Below are positions 7,546 through 15,128 of a stretch of DNA of 61,398 nt, piece by piece. The translations under genes and the position numbers were made by a program. Numbering within the stretch: the stretch's first letter is position 1; every line of letters begins with the position of its first letter. Origin of the DNA: an uncultured Lachnospiraceae bacterium (GTDB lineage Bacteria > Bacillota > Clostridia > Lachnospirales > Lachnospiraceae). The notes under the pieces are model-generated. The model had not been told where the DNA came from. It saw only the letters and a program-made list of their open reading frames with translations, and did no database searches. Location of the stretch: NCBI GenBank assembly GCA_910585825.1, contig CAJUEY010000015.1, positions 1 through 61,398 on the forward strand, written 5' to 3'.

Positions 7546-8934
7546 ATGAACAACAAAACAGAACCCATTCGCGACGCCATGGCTCTTGGCATCCCCAAAA
7601 TGCTTATTTTAGGGCTGCAGCATATGTTTGCCATGTTTGGCGCAACAATCTTAGTACCTATTTTGGTAAATGCTTATTTTGAAGGCGAAGGATTGTCTAT
7701 ACAGGTTACCTTATTCTTTGCAGGAATCGGAACTTTATTTTTCCACCTGTGTTCCAAACTGAAGGTACCTGCATTTTTGGGATCTTCCTTTGCATTTCTG
7801 GGAGGCTTTGCTACCGTTGCCAACTTAAATACAGGTATTTTCCAGGATATGACAATGGGTGAAAAGCTGCCCTATGCCTGCGGAGGCATTGTAGTTGCAG
7901 GATTATTATATCTGATCCTGGCGCTGGTAATCAAACTGGCAGGCATAAAAAAGGTTATGCGTTTTCTGCCTCCGGTGGTAACCGGACCGATTATTATCTG
8001 TATCGGCTTAAGCCTTGCACCTTCCGCCGTTTCCAATGCATCTACAAACTGGATACTAGCTCTCATCGCTTTATCTGTGATCATTATTTTCAACATTTGG
8101 GGAAAAGGCATGTTCCAGATTATTCCAATCCTTCTTGGAGTTGCGATTTCCTACGGAGCAGCTCTTCTTATGAATGCCTGTGGACTGACCAACCCAGACG
8201 GATCTGTCATCCTGGATTTTACCAATGTTGCAGCAGCATCCGTCGTAGGCCTTCCGCCTTTTGAATTATGCAAATTTGACTTAACAGCCATTTTGGTTAT
8301 GGCGCCCATCGCTCTTGCAACTATGATGGAACACATCGGTGATATGTCTGCGATTTCTGCTACTGTAGGTGAAAACTTTATCGAAAAACCGGGACTTCAC
8401 CGCACTTTGATCGGAGACGGTCTTGCGACATCTTTCTCTGCGTTATTCGGCGGTCCGGCAAACACAACTTACGGTGAGAATACCGGTGTTTTGGAATTAA
8501 GTAAAGTATACGATCCAAAAGTGATCCGTCTGGCTGCTGTTTATGCCATTATTTTAGGCTTTCTGCCGAAGTTCTCTGAAATCATCGGCTCCCTTCCCTC
8601 TGCAATCATCGGAGGCGTCAGCTTTATGCTTTACGGTATGATTTCTGCCATCGGCGTTCGTAATGTAGTAGAAAACCACGTAGATTTCACAAAATCCAGA
8701 AATCTGATCATTGCTGCTGTTATATTAGTATGCGGTCTTGGATTCTCAGATGGACTTACTTTTGTCATCGGAACAACTTCAATTACTTTAACAGGACTCG
8801 CCATTGCTGCAATCGCCGGCATTCTGCTGAATGGGATTCTTCCGGGAAAAGATTACACATTTGGAGAAAGTCCCAGCGCTGATGCAAACCGGGGAATAGA
8901 CATGAATCCAATTCCAATCCATAAGAACAAATAG
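7546..8934 (+). CDS. uraA: Uracil/nucleobase permease, NCS2 family
   Basis: The 462-residue polytopic membrane protein has about 14 hydrophobic segments. The N-terminal signature is GLQHMFAMFGATILVPILV and the NCS2 substrate/proton motif is GGPANTTYGENTGV near residue 305. The UraA/PyrP branch imports uracil with protons; the sequence is closer to this branch than to xanthine permeases, which usually have a different motif before the NTG. Translation starts at the ATG after AGGAGGGAG. No PyrR-type leader with terminator and antiterminator is visible in the short gap upstream, so pyrimidine control through a local attenuator is unlikely. Confidence 0.9.
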   Translation: MNNKTEPIRDAMALGIPKMLILGLQHMFAMFGATILVPILVNAYFEGEGLSIQVTLFFAGIGTLFFHLCSKLKVPAFLGSSFAFLGGFATVANLNTGIFQDMTMGEKLPYACGGIVVAGLLYLILALVIKLAGIKKVMRFLPPVVTGPIIICIGLSLAPSAVSNASTNWILALIALSVIIIFNIWGKGMFQIIPILLGVAISYGAALLMNACGLTNPDGSVILDFTNVAAASVVGLPPFELCKFDLTAILVMAPIALATMMEHIGDMSAISATVGENFIEKPGLHRTLIGDGLATSFSALFGGPANTTYGENTGVLELSKVYDPKVIRLAAVYAIILGFLPKFSEIIGSLPSAIIGGVSFMLYGMISAIGVRNVVENHVDFTKSRNLIIAAVILVCGLGFSDGLTFVIGTTSITLTGLAIAAIAGILLNGILPGKDYTFGESPSADANRGIDMNPIPIHKNK

Positions 8935-8954
8935 ATAAATATTTTAGAACGTTT

Positions 8955-8990
8955 TAATGCCGTGCACATAAATGCACGGCATTATTTAAA
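8955..8990 (+). terminator. Terminator after uraA
   Basis: A perfect 12-base-pair stem (TAATGCCGTGCA, 8955-8966, with 8973-8984) has a six-base loop and is followed by TTTAAATC. The U tract is short but the stem is strong. It may also work from the other strand. Confidence 0.75.
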
Positions 8991-9052
8991 TCATACCTGA
9001 AAGGACTGCTCACAGGAGCATGTCATACCGGATACCCAAAGGATATCGCCTT

Positions 9053-9190
9053 TTATTCTTCTTCCTCAAAATTCTTTTGCGCTACTGCTGCTACAGCGCT
9101 GGTTACTGCCGATACAACAGTGACTACGGCAACAACTACCACAAACAAAATAATAATTCCAAGAAATACTAATAATCCACCCTCTGTCAT
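9053..9190 (-). CDS. 45-residue single-pass membrane peptide
   Basis: The short frame encodes MTEGGLLVFLGIIILFVVVV followed by further Val/Ala-rich hydrophobic sequence, then a charged tail KNFEEEE. It therefore looks like a genuine membrane peptide with an acidic C-terminus, echoing the acidic tail of the protein at 4122-4385. A GGAAG element lies about ten bases upstream, and an extended -10 promoter and inverted repeat lie further up. No family is recognised. Low complexity makes conservation the only good test. Confidence 0.55.
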   Translation of the reverse strand: MTEGGLLVFLGIIILFVVVVAVVTVVSAVTSAVAAVAQKNFEEEE

Positions 9191-9232
9191 AGCTTCAACT
9201 TCCTTTTCTAAACTATTTTACCGATCCTCTGT

Positions 9233-9282
9233 ATTGTACCACAAATTTTTCTATTTGGGAATAGGTGAATGCATATTCCCAA
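9233..9282 (-). promoter_or_regulatory. Candidate promoter and inverted repeat upstream of the 45-residue peptide gene
   Basis: Minus-strand TACAAT (9233-9238) has TG one base upstream, but the -35 is poor. Just upstream is a perfect 9-base inverted repeat, TTGGGAATA (9255-9263) and TATTCCCAA (9274-9282), with a 10-base loop. It covers the -35 area, so it could be an operator. Confidence 0.45.
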
Positions 9283-9318
9283 TACTTTTCAAAAGAAGAT
9301 GTTACCGCTCACCCCCAT

Positions 9319-9443
9319 GGTGTTCACAGTAACGAATCCGGCCTATTTAAAGTTGCCTTCGGCAAAAGGCCGGGTTCCGGCCCTAATACTGTATTGGCCT
9401 GTGACCGTGCAGCGCAGTGCACGGTCCAGGAGTGAACAGTAAC
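9319..9443. repeat. Palindrome-rich intergenic element, possible dispersed repeat
   Basis: About 125 GC-richer bases hold nested inverted repeats. TGTTCAC (9321-9327) is inverted at 9432-9438. CCGGCCT (9338-9344) pairs with 9367-9373 and encloses TTGCC/GGCAA. GGCCGG (9368-9373) can alternatively pair with 9377-9382. GACCGTGCA (9403-9411) pairs with 9418-9426. ACAGTAAC is directly repeated at 9326-9333 and 9436-9443. No coding frame is evident. The layout suggests a small non-autonomous or REP-like element, or a structured RNA. The 9191-9628 gap holds this element, the promoter above and the terminator below; 9527-9628 shows nothing further. Confidence 0.55.
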
Positions 9444-9484
9444 AAGAAGATCCAATTTTCCAACTGTTAAATATCTTGCAGCCA

Positions 9485-9526
9485 AAAACCGCTGTAGTCT
9501 GATATTTCAAGAAATACAGCGGTTTT
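9485..9526 (-). terminator. Bidirectional terminator ending the sugar ABC operon
   Basis: AAAACCGCTGTA (9485-9496) and TACAGCGGTTTT (9515-9526) form a 12-base-pair stem with A and T runs on both sides. It lies 100 bases after the stop of the 58-residue gene. Confidence 0.8.
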
Positions 9527-9628
9527 CATTCCAGTTGATTATTCAGTTGAATTCTGTTGCACATTCCTTCGATTTTGGGTCAATATGTATAGAAACAATC
9601 GAAAATTCAAAAAATTTTGCTATCGTCT

Positions 9629-9805
9629 CTACTTATACTTTCTGTTATACAAACCCAATAAGAGTAATATTCCTCCCAGGCCGACAAACTCCATCATAAG
9701 ACCTGAAAACGCTATTTTACGCTGTCCTAAAACAACCAGTGCAATGCATATTACAAGGAATACCACAACGAGAATTCCAACAATCCATTTCTTGCCGTCT
9801 TCCAT
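9629..9805 (-). CDS. 58-residue membrane protein at the end of the sugar ABC operon (DUF6903-like)
   Basis: The frame encodes 58 residues with a charged N-terminus (MEDGKKWIVG), two hydrophobic segments and a basic end (LYNRKYK). An AAGGAGG lies seven bases upstream of the ATG at 9805, and the gene begins 15 bases after the permease stop, so expression is very likely. It resembles the small DUF6903 proteins that follow sugar permease genes in Lachnospiraceae; this is from memory and unverified. The protein may assist the transporter, but no role is demonstrated. Confidence 0.72.
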   Translation of the reverse strand: MEDGKKWIVGILVVVFLVICIALVVLGQRKIAFSGLMMEFVGLGGILLLLGLYNRKYK

Positions 9806-9820
9806 AGCAATCCCTCCTTA

Positions 9821-10708
9821 TTAACCTTTTAATCCGCCAAGGCTCATGCCCTGTGTCAGCTTCTTCTGAACCAGGATATATAAAATCAAGGTAGGAAGCA
9901 TTACAACTACAAGTCCTGCATAGAGCCGTCCATAGTTCGCAGCAGCTCTCTGTGCCTGTGTCAACTGCATAAGACCTACCGGCAGCGTCTTACTTTCATC
10001 TCTCGTAAGCAGTGTCATAGCAATAATATATTCATTCCAAAATGAAAGGAAATTAAATAAAATTACTGTAATGATACTTGGCAGCGCCATAGGCATCATG
10101 ATCTGAATCATCGTTCTGAAATATCCGGCTCCATCCACATGTGCAGCTTCTTCATAGTCTCTTGGTATCGTAACAAAGAAACCGGAAAGCAGATAAATGG
10201 TAAACGGCAATGCCGTAGATGCATATACCAGCGCCGTAATAAAACTGTTATTTAAGAAAAAGCCGGAACCTGTCATTTTTCTTAAGAATGCATCTCCCTC
10301 ATTCAACATCAGGAAAATAGGTACTACGATATAGTTTACGTTAATAAAAAGACCGCCCATAAACAAAACATTCAAAAGCTTACTACATCTAAAACGATAT
10401 CTTGCCAAAACATATGCAGCGGGAAGCGCCACAACAAGCAAGATAATGAGCGCCATTACTGTAATCTTTACGGAATTCAGCAAATATTCACCCATTTTTG
10501 CTTTTTCAAAAGCGTCAATAAAGTTCTGGAAATAAAATCCCTTTGGCAGAGCCCACGGATTTGTTCCATAAAATTCAGAATTCTCTTTGATAGATGCCAG
10601 AAATACCCAGGCTACCGGTACAATAATACTAATTGCCAATGCAAGCAGAACAACATAAATAAAAATTCTGTAGAGGGTATTTAAACTCAGTTCTTTTTTC
10701 TTCTTCAT
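9821..10708 (-). CDS. Carbohydrate ABC transporter permease, MalG type
   Basis: The 295-residue inner-membrane permease has six hydrophobic segments and the cytoplasmic EAA loop EEAAHVDGAGYFRTMIQIMM-P that docks on the ATPase. The C-terminal GMSLGGLKG is typical of the CUT1 MalG branch. It forms a heterodimer with the MalF-type protein encoded just upstream (11-base gap). No ATPase gene is in the operon, so a shared MsmK-like ATPase elsewhere is likely, as is common for CUT1 systems in Firmicutes. The substrate is unknown. Confidence 0.93.
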   Translation of the reverse strand: MKKKKELSLNTLYRIFIYVVLLALAISIIVPVAWVFLASIKENSEFYGTNPWALPKGFYFQNFIDAFEKAKMGEYLLNSVKITVMALIILLVVALPAAYVLARYRFRCSKLLNVLFMGGLFINVNYIVVPIFLMLNEGDAFLRKMTGSGFFLNNSFITALVYASTALPFTIYLLSGFFVTIPRDYEEAAHVDGAGYFRTMIQIMMPMALPSIITVILFNFLSFWNEYIIAMTLLTRDESKTLPVGLMQLTQAQRAAANYGRLYAGLVVVMLPTLILYILVQKKLTQGMSLGGLKG

Positions 10709-10719
10709 ACAGCCCCTCC

Positions 10720-11610
10720 TTAAAATTCTAATGGTTCTCTCTTAGTAGCCACATTGATCAATGCAGACAATCCAAATGAGAACAAAAATACTATAACGCC
10801 AATTGCCATACCATATCCATAAGAGGAATTTGTATATGCCTGGTCATACATATAACTTAAGAAAACCTCTGAAGCGCCGTTTGGGCCTCCTCTTGTGAGT
10901 ACTTTGACAAACTGGAAACTTAAGTTAATGGAACTGATTACAAAGAAGGACAATGTAGTCCGAATATTCGTCCAAATCAGAGGCAGCGTAATTGAGAAAA
11001 ACTGTTGTACTTTTCCAGCTCCTTCCAAATCCGCCGACTCATAAAGGCTTTCCGGCACGCTTGCCATACTTGCCATATACATAACCATATAATATCCAAT
11101 TGCCTGCCAGATCATAGCAATAATCAAGCTATAGACGACAAGCTTTTGATTTCCCAGCCATAGAATCGGATCTTTATCCCCTCGGAAAATTCCAAGTATA
11201 CTGTTTAAGAGTCCCTGATTCGGATCATAAATTGCAGAAAAAATCGCTGAAATAACTACTACAGACAAAATATTAGGTATATAGAATATAATCCTGTAGA
11301 AATTCTCCCCCTTGATTTTCTCTCTGGAAATAATCGCAGCAAAAATCAGAGAAAGCGCCATTGTAACAATCGTAACAATAACAATCAATAACACAGTATT
11401 TTGAAAAGAACGTAAAAAGTTGGTATCCCCCATCAATGTTTTAAAATTGGAAAGACCTACAAACTGTTTATGCTTGGAATATCCGCCCCATTTATAAAGC
11501 GACATACGAAATACGTTCAGCGTCGGGATAATCATAAATATAAAAAACAAAATTACTGCCGGCAACACGCATACTCCAATAAAAACACTTCTTGCTTTGC
11601 CCTTTTTCAC
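10720..11610 (-). CDS. Carbohydrate ABC transporter permease, MalF type
   Basis: The 296-residue permease has about six membrane segments and the EAA loop ESADLEGAGKVQQFFSITLP-L. The N-terminal region (FRMSLYKWGG) fits the UgpA/MalF branch of CUT1 importers. It lies between the binding lipoprotein gene and the MalG-type permease gene. A terminator-like hairpin separates it from the binding protein, so it is probably expressed at a lower level. There is no large periplasmic insertion of the E. coli MalF kind. Confidence 0.93.
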   Translation of the reverse strand: MKKGKARSVFIGVCVLPAVILFFIFMIIPTLNVFRMSLYKWGGYSKHKQFVGLSNFKTLMGDTNFLRSFQNTVLLIVIVTIVTMALSLIFAAIISREKIKGENFYRIIFYIPNILSVVVISAIFSAIYDPNQGLLNSILGIFRGDKDPILWLGNQKLVVYSLIIAMIWQAIGYYMVMYMASMASVPESLYESADLEGAGKVQQFFSITLPLIWTNIRTTLSFFVISSINLSFQFVKVLTRGGPNGASEVFLSYMYDQAYTNSSYGYGMAIGVIVFLFSFGLSALINVATKREPLEF

Positions 11611-11660
11611 ATTTATACCTCCAATCCTTCTAAATTTGTCGTCTCAAAACGACCTGCTGT

Positions 11661-11698
11661 AAAAAAGGCGTTCCAAAGGCGGAAACCTTCGGAACGCC
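11661..11698 (-). terminator. Intercistronic terminator/attenuator between binding protein and permeases
   Basis: On the minus strand GGCGTTCC (11691-11698) and GGAACGCC (11667-11674) form the stem, with AAGG/CCTT extending it inward, followed by six T. Placed between the first and second genes of an ABC operon, it probably gives partial termination, so that the binding protein is made in excess over the permeases. Confidence 0.8.
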
Positions 11699-11711
11699 AC
11701 CTGTCTTATGC

Positions 11712-13112
11712 TTATTCTGGCATTGCTTCTCTTAATTTATCACTTGCTTCTTCAACAGATGCCTGCCAATCAGCTACTGCAACGTCGCCGCTTACAACAG
11801 AATCAACAGTTGCAAATAAGCTGTCTGCGATAGATACGCCTTCTACAGGATCTGTAGTTGCGAATCCACCCATAACTGCTGTTGCACCATCATCATAGAT
11901 GCTGTAGAATAATTTGTTATCGCCTTCCAGTGAATCGCTCATACCAGGAATCGGCTGAACTGCACCAGCTTTTGCGAAGATTGCTGCTGCTTCATCTGAA
12001 TACATATATGCAATCCATTCTTTTGCCATATCCGGATTCTGTGCTTCTGAAGGAATCCACATCTGCTCAAAGAATGTAAAGGAAACGCTGTTTCCACCTT
12101 CATTTACAGCCGGAACTGCCATGAAGCCCCATTCAAATCCTTCTGCTCTTTCAGCGTCTGCCATTTCTCCCGGAAGCCATGTTCCGTTCGGGCAGAAGAT
12201 TGCTTTGTTATCAAGAATTAACTGCTGGTTCTTTGTGAAACCGTCGCCATTTGCATTTGCAACGGTTGAGCTTTCTGTATAGGAAGCAAGTTTGCCAACC
12301 AATTCAAATACGCTGGTTGCTTCAGCGCTTTCCCAGATACCATCTTCATATGTCATACATTTGTTGTAGAAATCAGATCCGCCTGCAGATGATAATAATG
12401 CAAATGTAAATGCATCAAAATATCCAGTTGTCGGATATGTAAATAAAGCAATGCCTTCTGCTGCTGCCTTATCACCTAACTCCCACATCTCATCCCAAGT
12501 AGTAGGAATATCCCAGCCTTTTTCTTTAAACAGACCGGCATTGTAGAAAAGACCACACGGACTATAGAACATAGGAGCATAGTAAGTTACACCGTCATTG
12601 TAAGGATTGGTTCCAAGTGTATCAAGAAAACCAGGAATAATTTTATCCTTAACAGTTACATCTTCACCCGGTACTGTCATATCCAGTACATCTGTCAACG
12701 GAAGAAGTAATTTTTCTCTTGTCAAAGTCTCTGTCAAAGCTGCTTCACGGCCTGTTGCAAGATGTACAACGTCCGGAGCGTCTCCAGCCTGAATCTGAGG
12801 TCCGATAATATCTTCTAACTGGCTGTTTGCAGTCATTTCTACAGTTACGCCAGGATGAGAAGCCTCAAACGCTGCTGCTACTTCATTCCACATCTCCTCG
12901 CCATAACCGCCTGCAAATGCTGCTACTTTAAGTACCTGCCCTTCTGCCTCGTCAGATACATCATCAGCTACATCATCTGATGCACTGGTATCTTCCACAT
13001 TGTTATCTGTATTGCTATCAGTTGCAGGTGCATCGTCTGATCCGCCGCATCCTGCAAATAAAGTTGCAGTCATAGCGCCAGCCAATAAAAGTGACATTAA
13101 TTTTCTTTTCAT
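11712..13112 (-). CDS. Sugar-binding lipoprotein of an ABC transporter (family 1 solute-binding)
   Basis: The 466-residue exported lipoprotein has a signal MKRKLMSLLLAGAMTATLFA followed by the lipobox cysteine in FAGC, then an Asp/Ser/Thr-rich linker (about residues 25-55). The family 1 fold follows, with features such as LKVAAFAGGYGEEMW, VTVEMTANSQLEDII and the GKAIFCPNGTW-like block LDNKAIFCPNGTW. The start at 13112 is set by GGGAGGAAACAAGA; the longer open frame upstream covers the promoter and 5' UTR. It captures a carbohydrate for the two permeases downstream. The ligand cannot be told from sequence. Confidence 0.93.
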   Translation of the reverse strand: MKRKLMSLLLAGAMTATLFAGCGGSDDAPATDSNTDNNVEDTSASDDVADDVSDEAEGQVLKVAAFAGGYGEEMWNEVAAAFEASHPGVTVEMTANSQLEDIIGPQIQAGDAPDVVHLATGREAALTETLTREKLLLPLTDVLDMTVPGEDVTVKDKIIPGFLDTLGTNPYNDGVTYYAPMFYSPCGLFYNAGLFKEKGWDIPTTWDEMWELGDKAAAEGIALFTYPTTGYFDAFTFALLSSAGGSDFYNKCMTYEDGIWESAEATSVFELVGKLASYTESSTVANANGDGFTKNQQLILDNKAIFCPNGTWLPGEMADAERAEGFEWGFMAVPAVNEGGNSVSFTFFEQMWIPSEAQNPDMAKEWIAYMYSDEAAAIFAKAGAVQPIPGMSDSLEGDNKLFYSIYDDGATAVMGGFATTDPVEGVSIADSLFATVDSVVSGDVAVADWQASVEEASDKLREAMPE

Positions 13113-13164
13113 TCTTGTTTCCTCCCAAAATAATTGTTGAGTTATAAACTGGAAATCCAAATTT

Positions 13165-13195
13165 ATCTGGCCAGATGATATGTGATACACACATA
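13165..13195. promoter_or_regulatory. Candidate operators in the leader of the sugar ABC operon
   Basis: A perfect 12-base palindrome ATCTGGCCAGAT (13165-13176) is followed by TATGTG (13179-13184) and its inverse CACATA (13190-13195). Both lie between the promoter and the start codon, a suitable place for a LacI- or GntR-type repressor. No regulator gene is adjacent, so the binding factor is unknown. Confidence 0.5.
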
Positions 13196-13227
13196 ATAAT
13201 TCCATTTCCATATTGTTTATGTGAATC

Positions 13228-13256
13228 ATTATAGCATAATCCGTTTTTATATTCAA
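13228..13256 (-). promoter_or_regulatory. Promoter of the sugar ABC operon
   Basis: Minus-strand TTGAAT (13251-13256), exactly 17 bases, then TATAAT (13228-13233) with an upstream TG (extended -10). The 5' leader is about 110 bases and holds the palindromes listed separately. Confidence 0.8.
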
Positions 13257-13257
13257 T

Positions 13258-13305
13258 AAAAAAAAGTAAATTCAACTTTTATAATCGTCGAATTTACCTT
13301 TTTTT
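13258..13305 (-). terminator. Terminator after the FN3-glucosaminidase gene
   Basis: GTAAATTC (13266-13273) and GAATTTAC (13290-13297) form an AT-rich 8-base-pair stem flanked by A and T runs, so it can work in both directions. It sits between the glucosaminidase stop and the ABC operon promoter. Confidence 0.7.
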
Positions 13306-13387
13306 TTAAATTTTTCCAAATTATTTTGTGCATTTCACTGATATTTTGTCAAATCAGCCTTTCCCTATTTGATAGGACTACTATATT

Positions 13388-15103
13388 TTAGTATTTTTTC
13401 ATTGCTTTGATCAATGCCATCAGCTTTGTAGCATAATTGGGATCTGTCGCCCAGTTTCCACCGCCAAGGCTCTGTACGTATTTTGCCGTTCCTCTCCGAT
13501 AAGAAAGGTATGCAAATCTCGGATCTACGCATTTCTGGTTCAGATCGTCTTTGGACGCATATCCTTTCAGATGCTGTACCTGTGCCCGGATTCCTGTTCT
13601 GACATTCTTAAACGTTGCTCCCGCAGCTCCATCATCTGTAGCTCCCAGCCCGGAAAAATTACACTGCTGCGGACTGACCTGTCCGCCAAACTGCAGATAC
13701 CCTGTCTCCAGGCAGACCTGTGCAAAAATCACTTCTGCTTTTACCCCTTCTTTATTACTTTCCTCAACTACTATTTTACAGAATTTTTCAATTGTTTTCG
13801 CGCCTTTATCTTTATAAACCCCGGACGGATATTTTTTACCGGAGGCTTTATAAAGCGCTGCCATCTGACCGGCTGTTACCGTAGTCTTGCCCATAATCTC
13901 ATAAGCAGTGGATGCGCCTTTTGCTTCTGACTTGCTGCCTTTTCCTGTAGCAATCATACCAATCTCATCTGCATAAGCCTGCACTTTATAGTAGTATTTC
14001 TTACCCGAGGTTGCCGTAAGATCTGTATATGTAACTGTTGATTTTCCTTCTACAGTCGCTATGTTTTTGTATTTGCCGTTTTTAGAAGTGGCGCGGTATA
14101 TTTTGTATTGAGTGGCTCCTGCCACTTTGCTCCACTTAATCTTAAGCCCAGCCTCTGCAGCCTCTTTTACAGAGGCTATCTTTACCTGCTTTAACGCCCT
14201 GAAAGATGCCGGTTCCGAATATCCGCTGGTAATCCTTGTTCCGCTAAGACTTCCGATCACCATGATTTTATAAAAATACTGCCTGCCGCTTCTTACGGTA
14301 TTATCTGTATATTTATAAGTGTTCTTTTTCAATGTAGCCATTTTTTTATAACCGCCGCTTTTTTGTGTACTGCGGTATATTTCATAGTTCACAGCTCCGC
14401 TCACTTTTTCCCAGACAATCTGCATCTTTTCAGATGAAAGGGAGGTAATGGCAGTAATAGCAGTTTTTGCTACTGTTCTTCCCTGCACGGGAGAAGAATA
14501 TGTACCCACATCATTTGCACCTTTGCCTACTGCACGCACCTTATAATAATAGGTCTTGCCCGGTATGATATCAGAGTCTGTATAGCTGCAGTTCTTTTTG
14601 CCATCCACTCTGTCAATTTCCGTATATCCGCCGGTCTTATTATCAGATCGGAAAATTTGATAGCCGCTGCTGCCTTCTGCCGCCTTCCAGTATAAATTCA
14701 TCTTGGTAGATGATTTTACCGTAATGCGTTCCATTGATACTGCTGCCGGCGCTTTTATCGCCAATGTCTGCTGCGCTCCTGTCATCTGACTCCCGTCAGC
14801 GCTGCTGACCGGCACAATTTTATAATAATAATTCACTGCTGCAGCAATGCCGGAATCCTGAAAAACTGTTGCAGATACTTCTTTCACTTTCTGAAAGGAA
14901 CCGTTTGCGCTGTTTTTACGGTAAATAATATATTTGTCTGCCTGACTTATGGGGTTCCATTTTAAATCAATCCGATTACTGGATACCGCCTCCGCCGTCG
15001 CGTTGATATTGCTGTTTCCGGCAGCAGATGCACTCCCTGGCATAACAAGCAATAATAACGCTATTCCTGATAACCAAAAGATGCTCTTCCATATCCTTTT
15101 CAT
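13388..15103 (-). CDS. Secreted FN3-repeat endo-beta-N-acetylglucosaminidase
   Basis: The 571-residue protein has a signal peptide (residues 1-27, ending SASAA) and four fibronectin type III repeats (about 33-118, 125-213, 217-305, 309-398) with the repeated YKIYR...GKYKNIATVEG pattern. The C-terminal glucosaminidase domain is at about 405-571. The likely catalytic glutamate lies in AQVCLETGYLQFGG, and NFSGLGATDDG follows as in LytG-like and Atl-type domains. It would cleave glycan strands of peptidoglycan outside the cell. The AGGAG at the ATG is clear. It follows the FN3-amidase gene by 25 bases and probably shares its transcript. The FN3 repeats resemble those of the amidase. Confidence 0.9.
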   Translation of the reverse strand: MKRIWKSIFWLSGIALLLLVMPGSASAAGNSNINATAEAVSSNRIDLKWNPISQADKYIIYRKNSANGSFQKVKEVSATVFQDSGIAAAVNYYYKIVPVSSADGSQMTGAQQTLAIKAPAAVSMERITVKSSTKMNLYWKAAEGSSGYQIFRSDNKTGGYTEIDRVDGKKNCSYTDSDIIPGKTYYYKVRAVGKGANDVGTYSSPVQGRTVAKTAITAITSLSSEKMQIVWEKVSGAVNYEIYRSTQKSGGYKKMATLKKNTYKYTDNTVRSGRQYFYKIMVIGSLSGTRITSGYSEPASFRALKQVKIASVKEAAEAGLKIKWSKVAGATQYKIYRATSKNGKYKNIATVEGKSTVTYTDLTATSGKKYYYKVQAYADEIGMIATGKGSKSEAKGASTAYEIMGKTTVTAGQMAALYKASGKKYPSGVYKDKGAKTIEKFCKIVVEESNKEGVKAEVIFAQVCLETGYLQFGGQVSPQQCNFSGLGATDDGAAGATFKNVRTGIRAQVQHLKGYASKDDLNQKCVDPRFAYLSYRRGTAKYVQSLGGGNWATDPNYATKLMALIKAMKKY

Positions 15104-15128
15104 TGTAATTCTCCTATCCTGTTATTCT

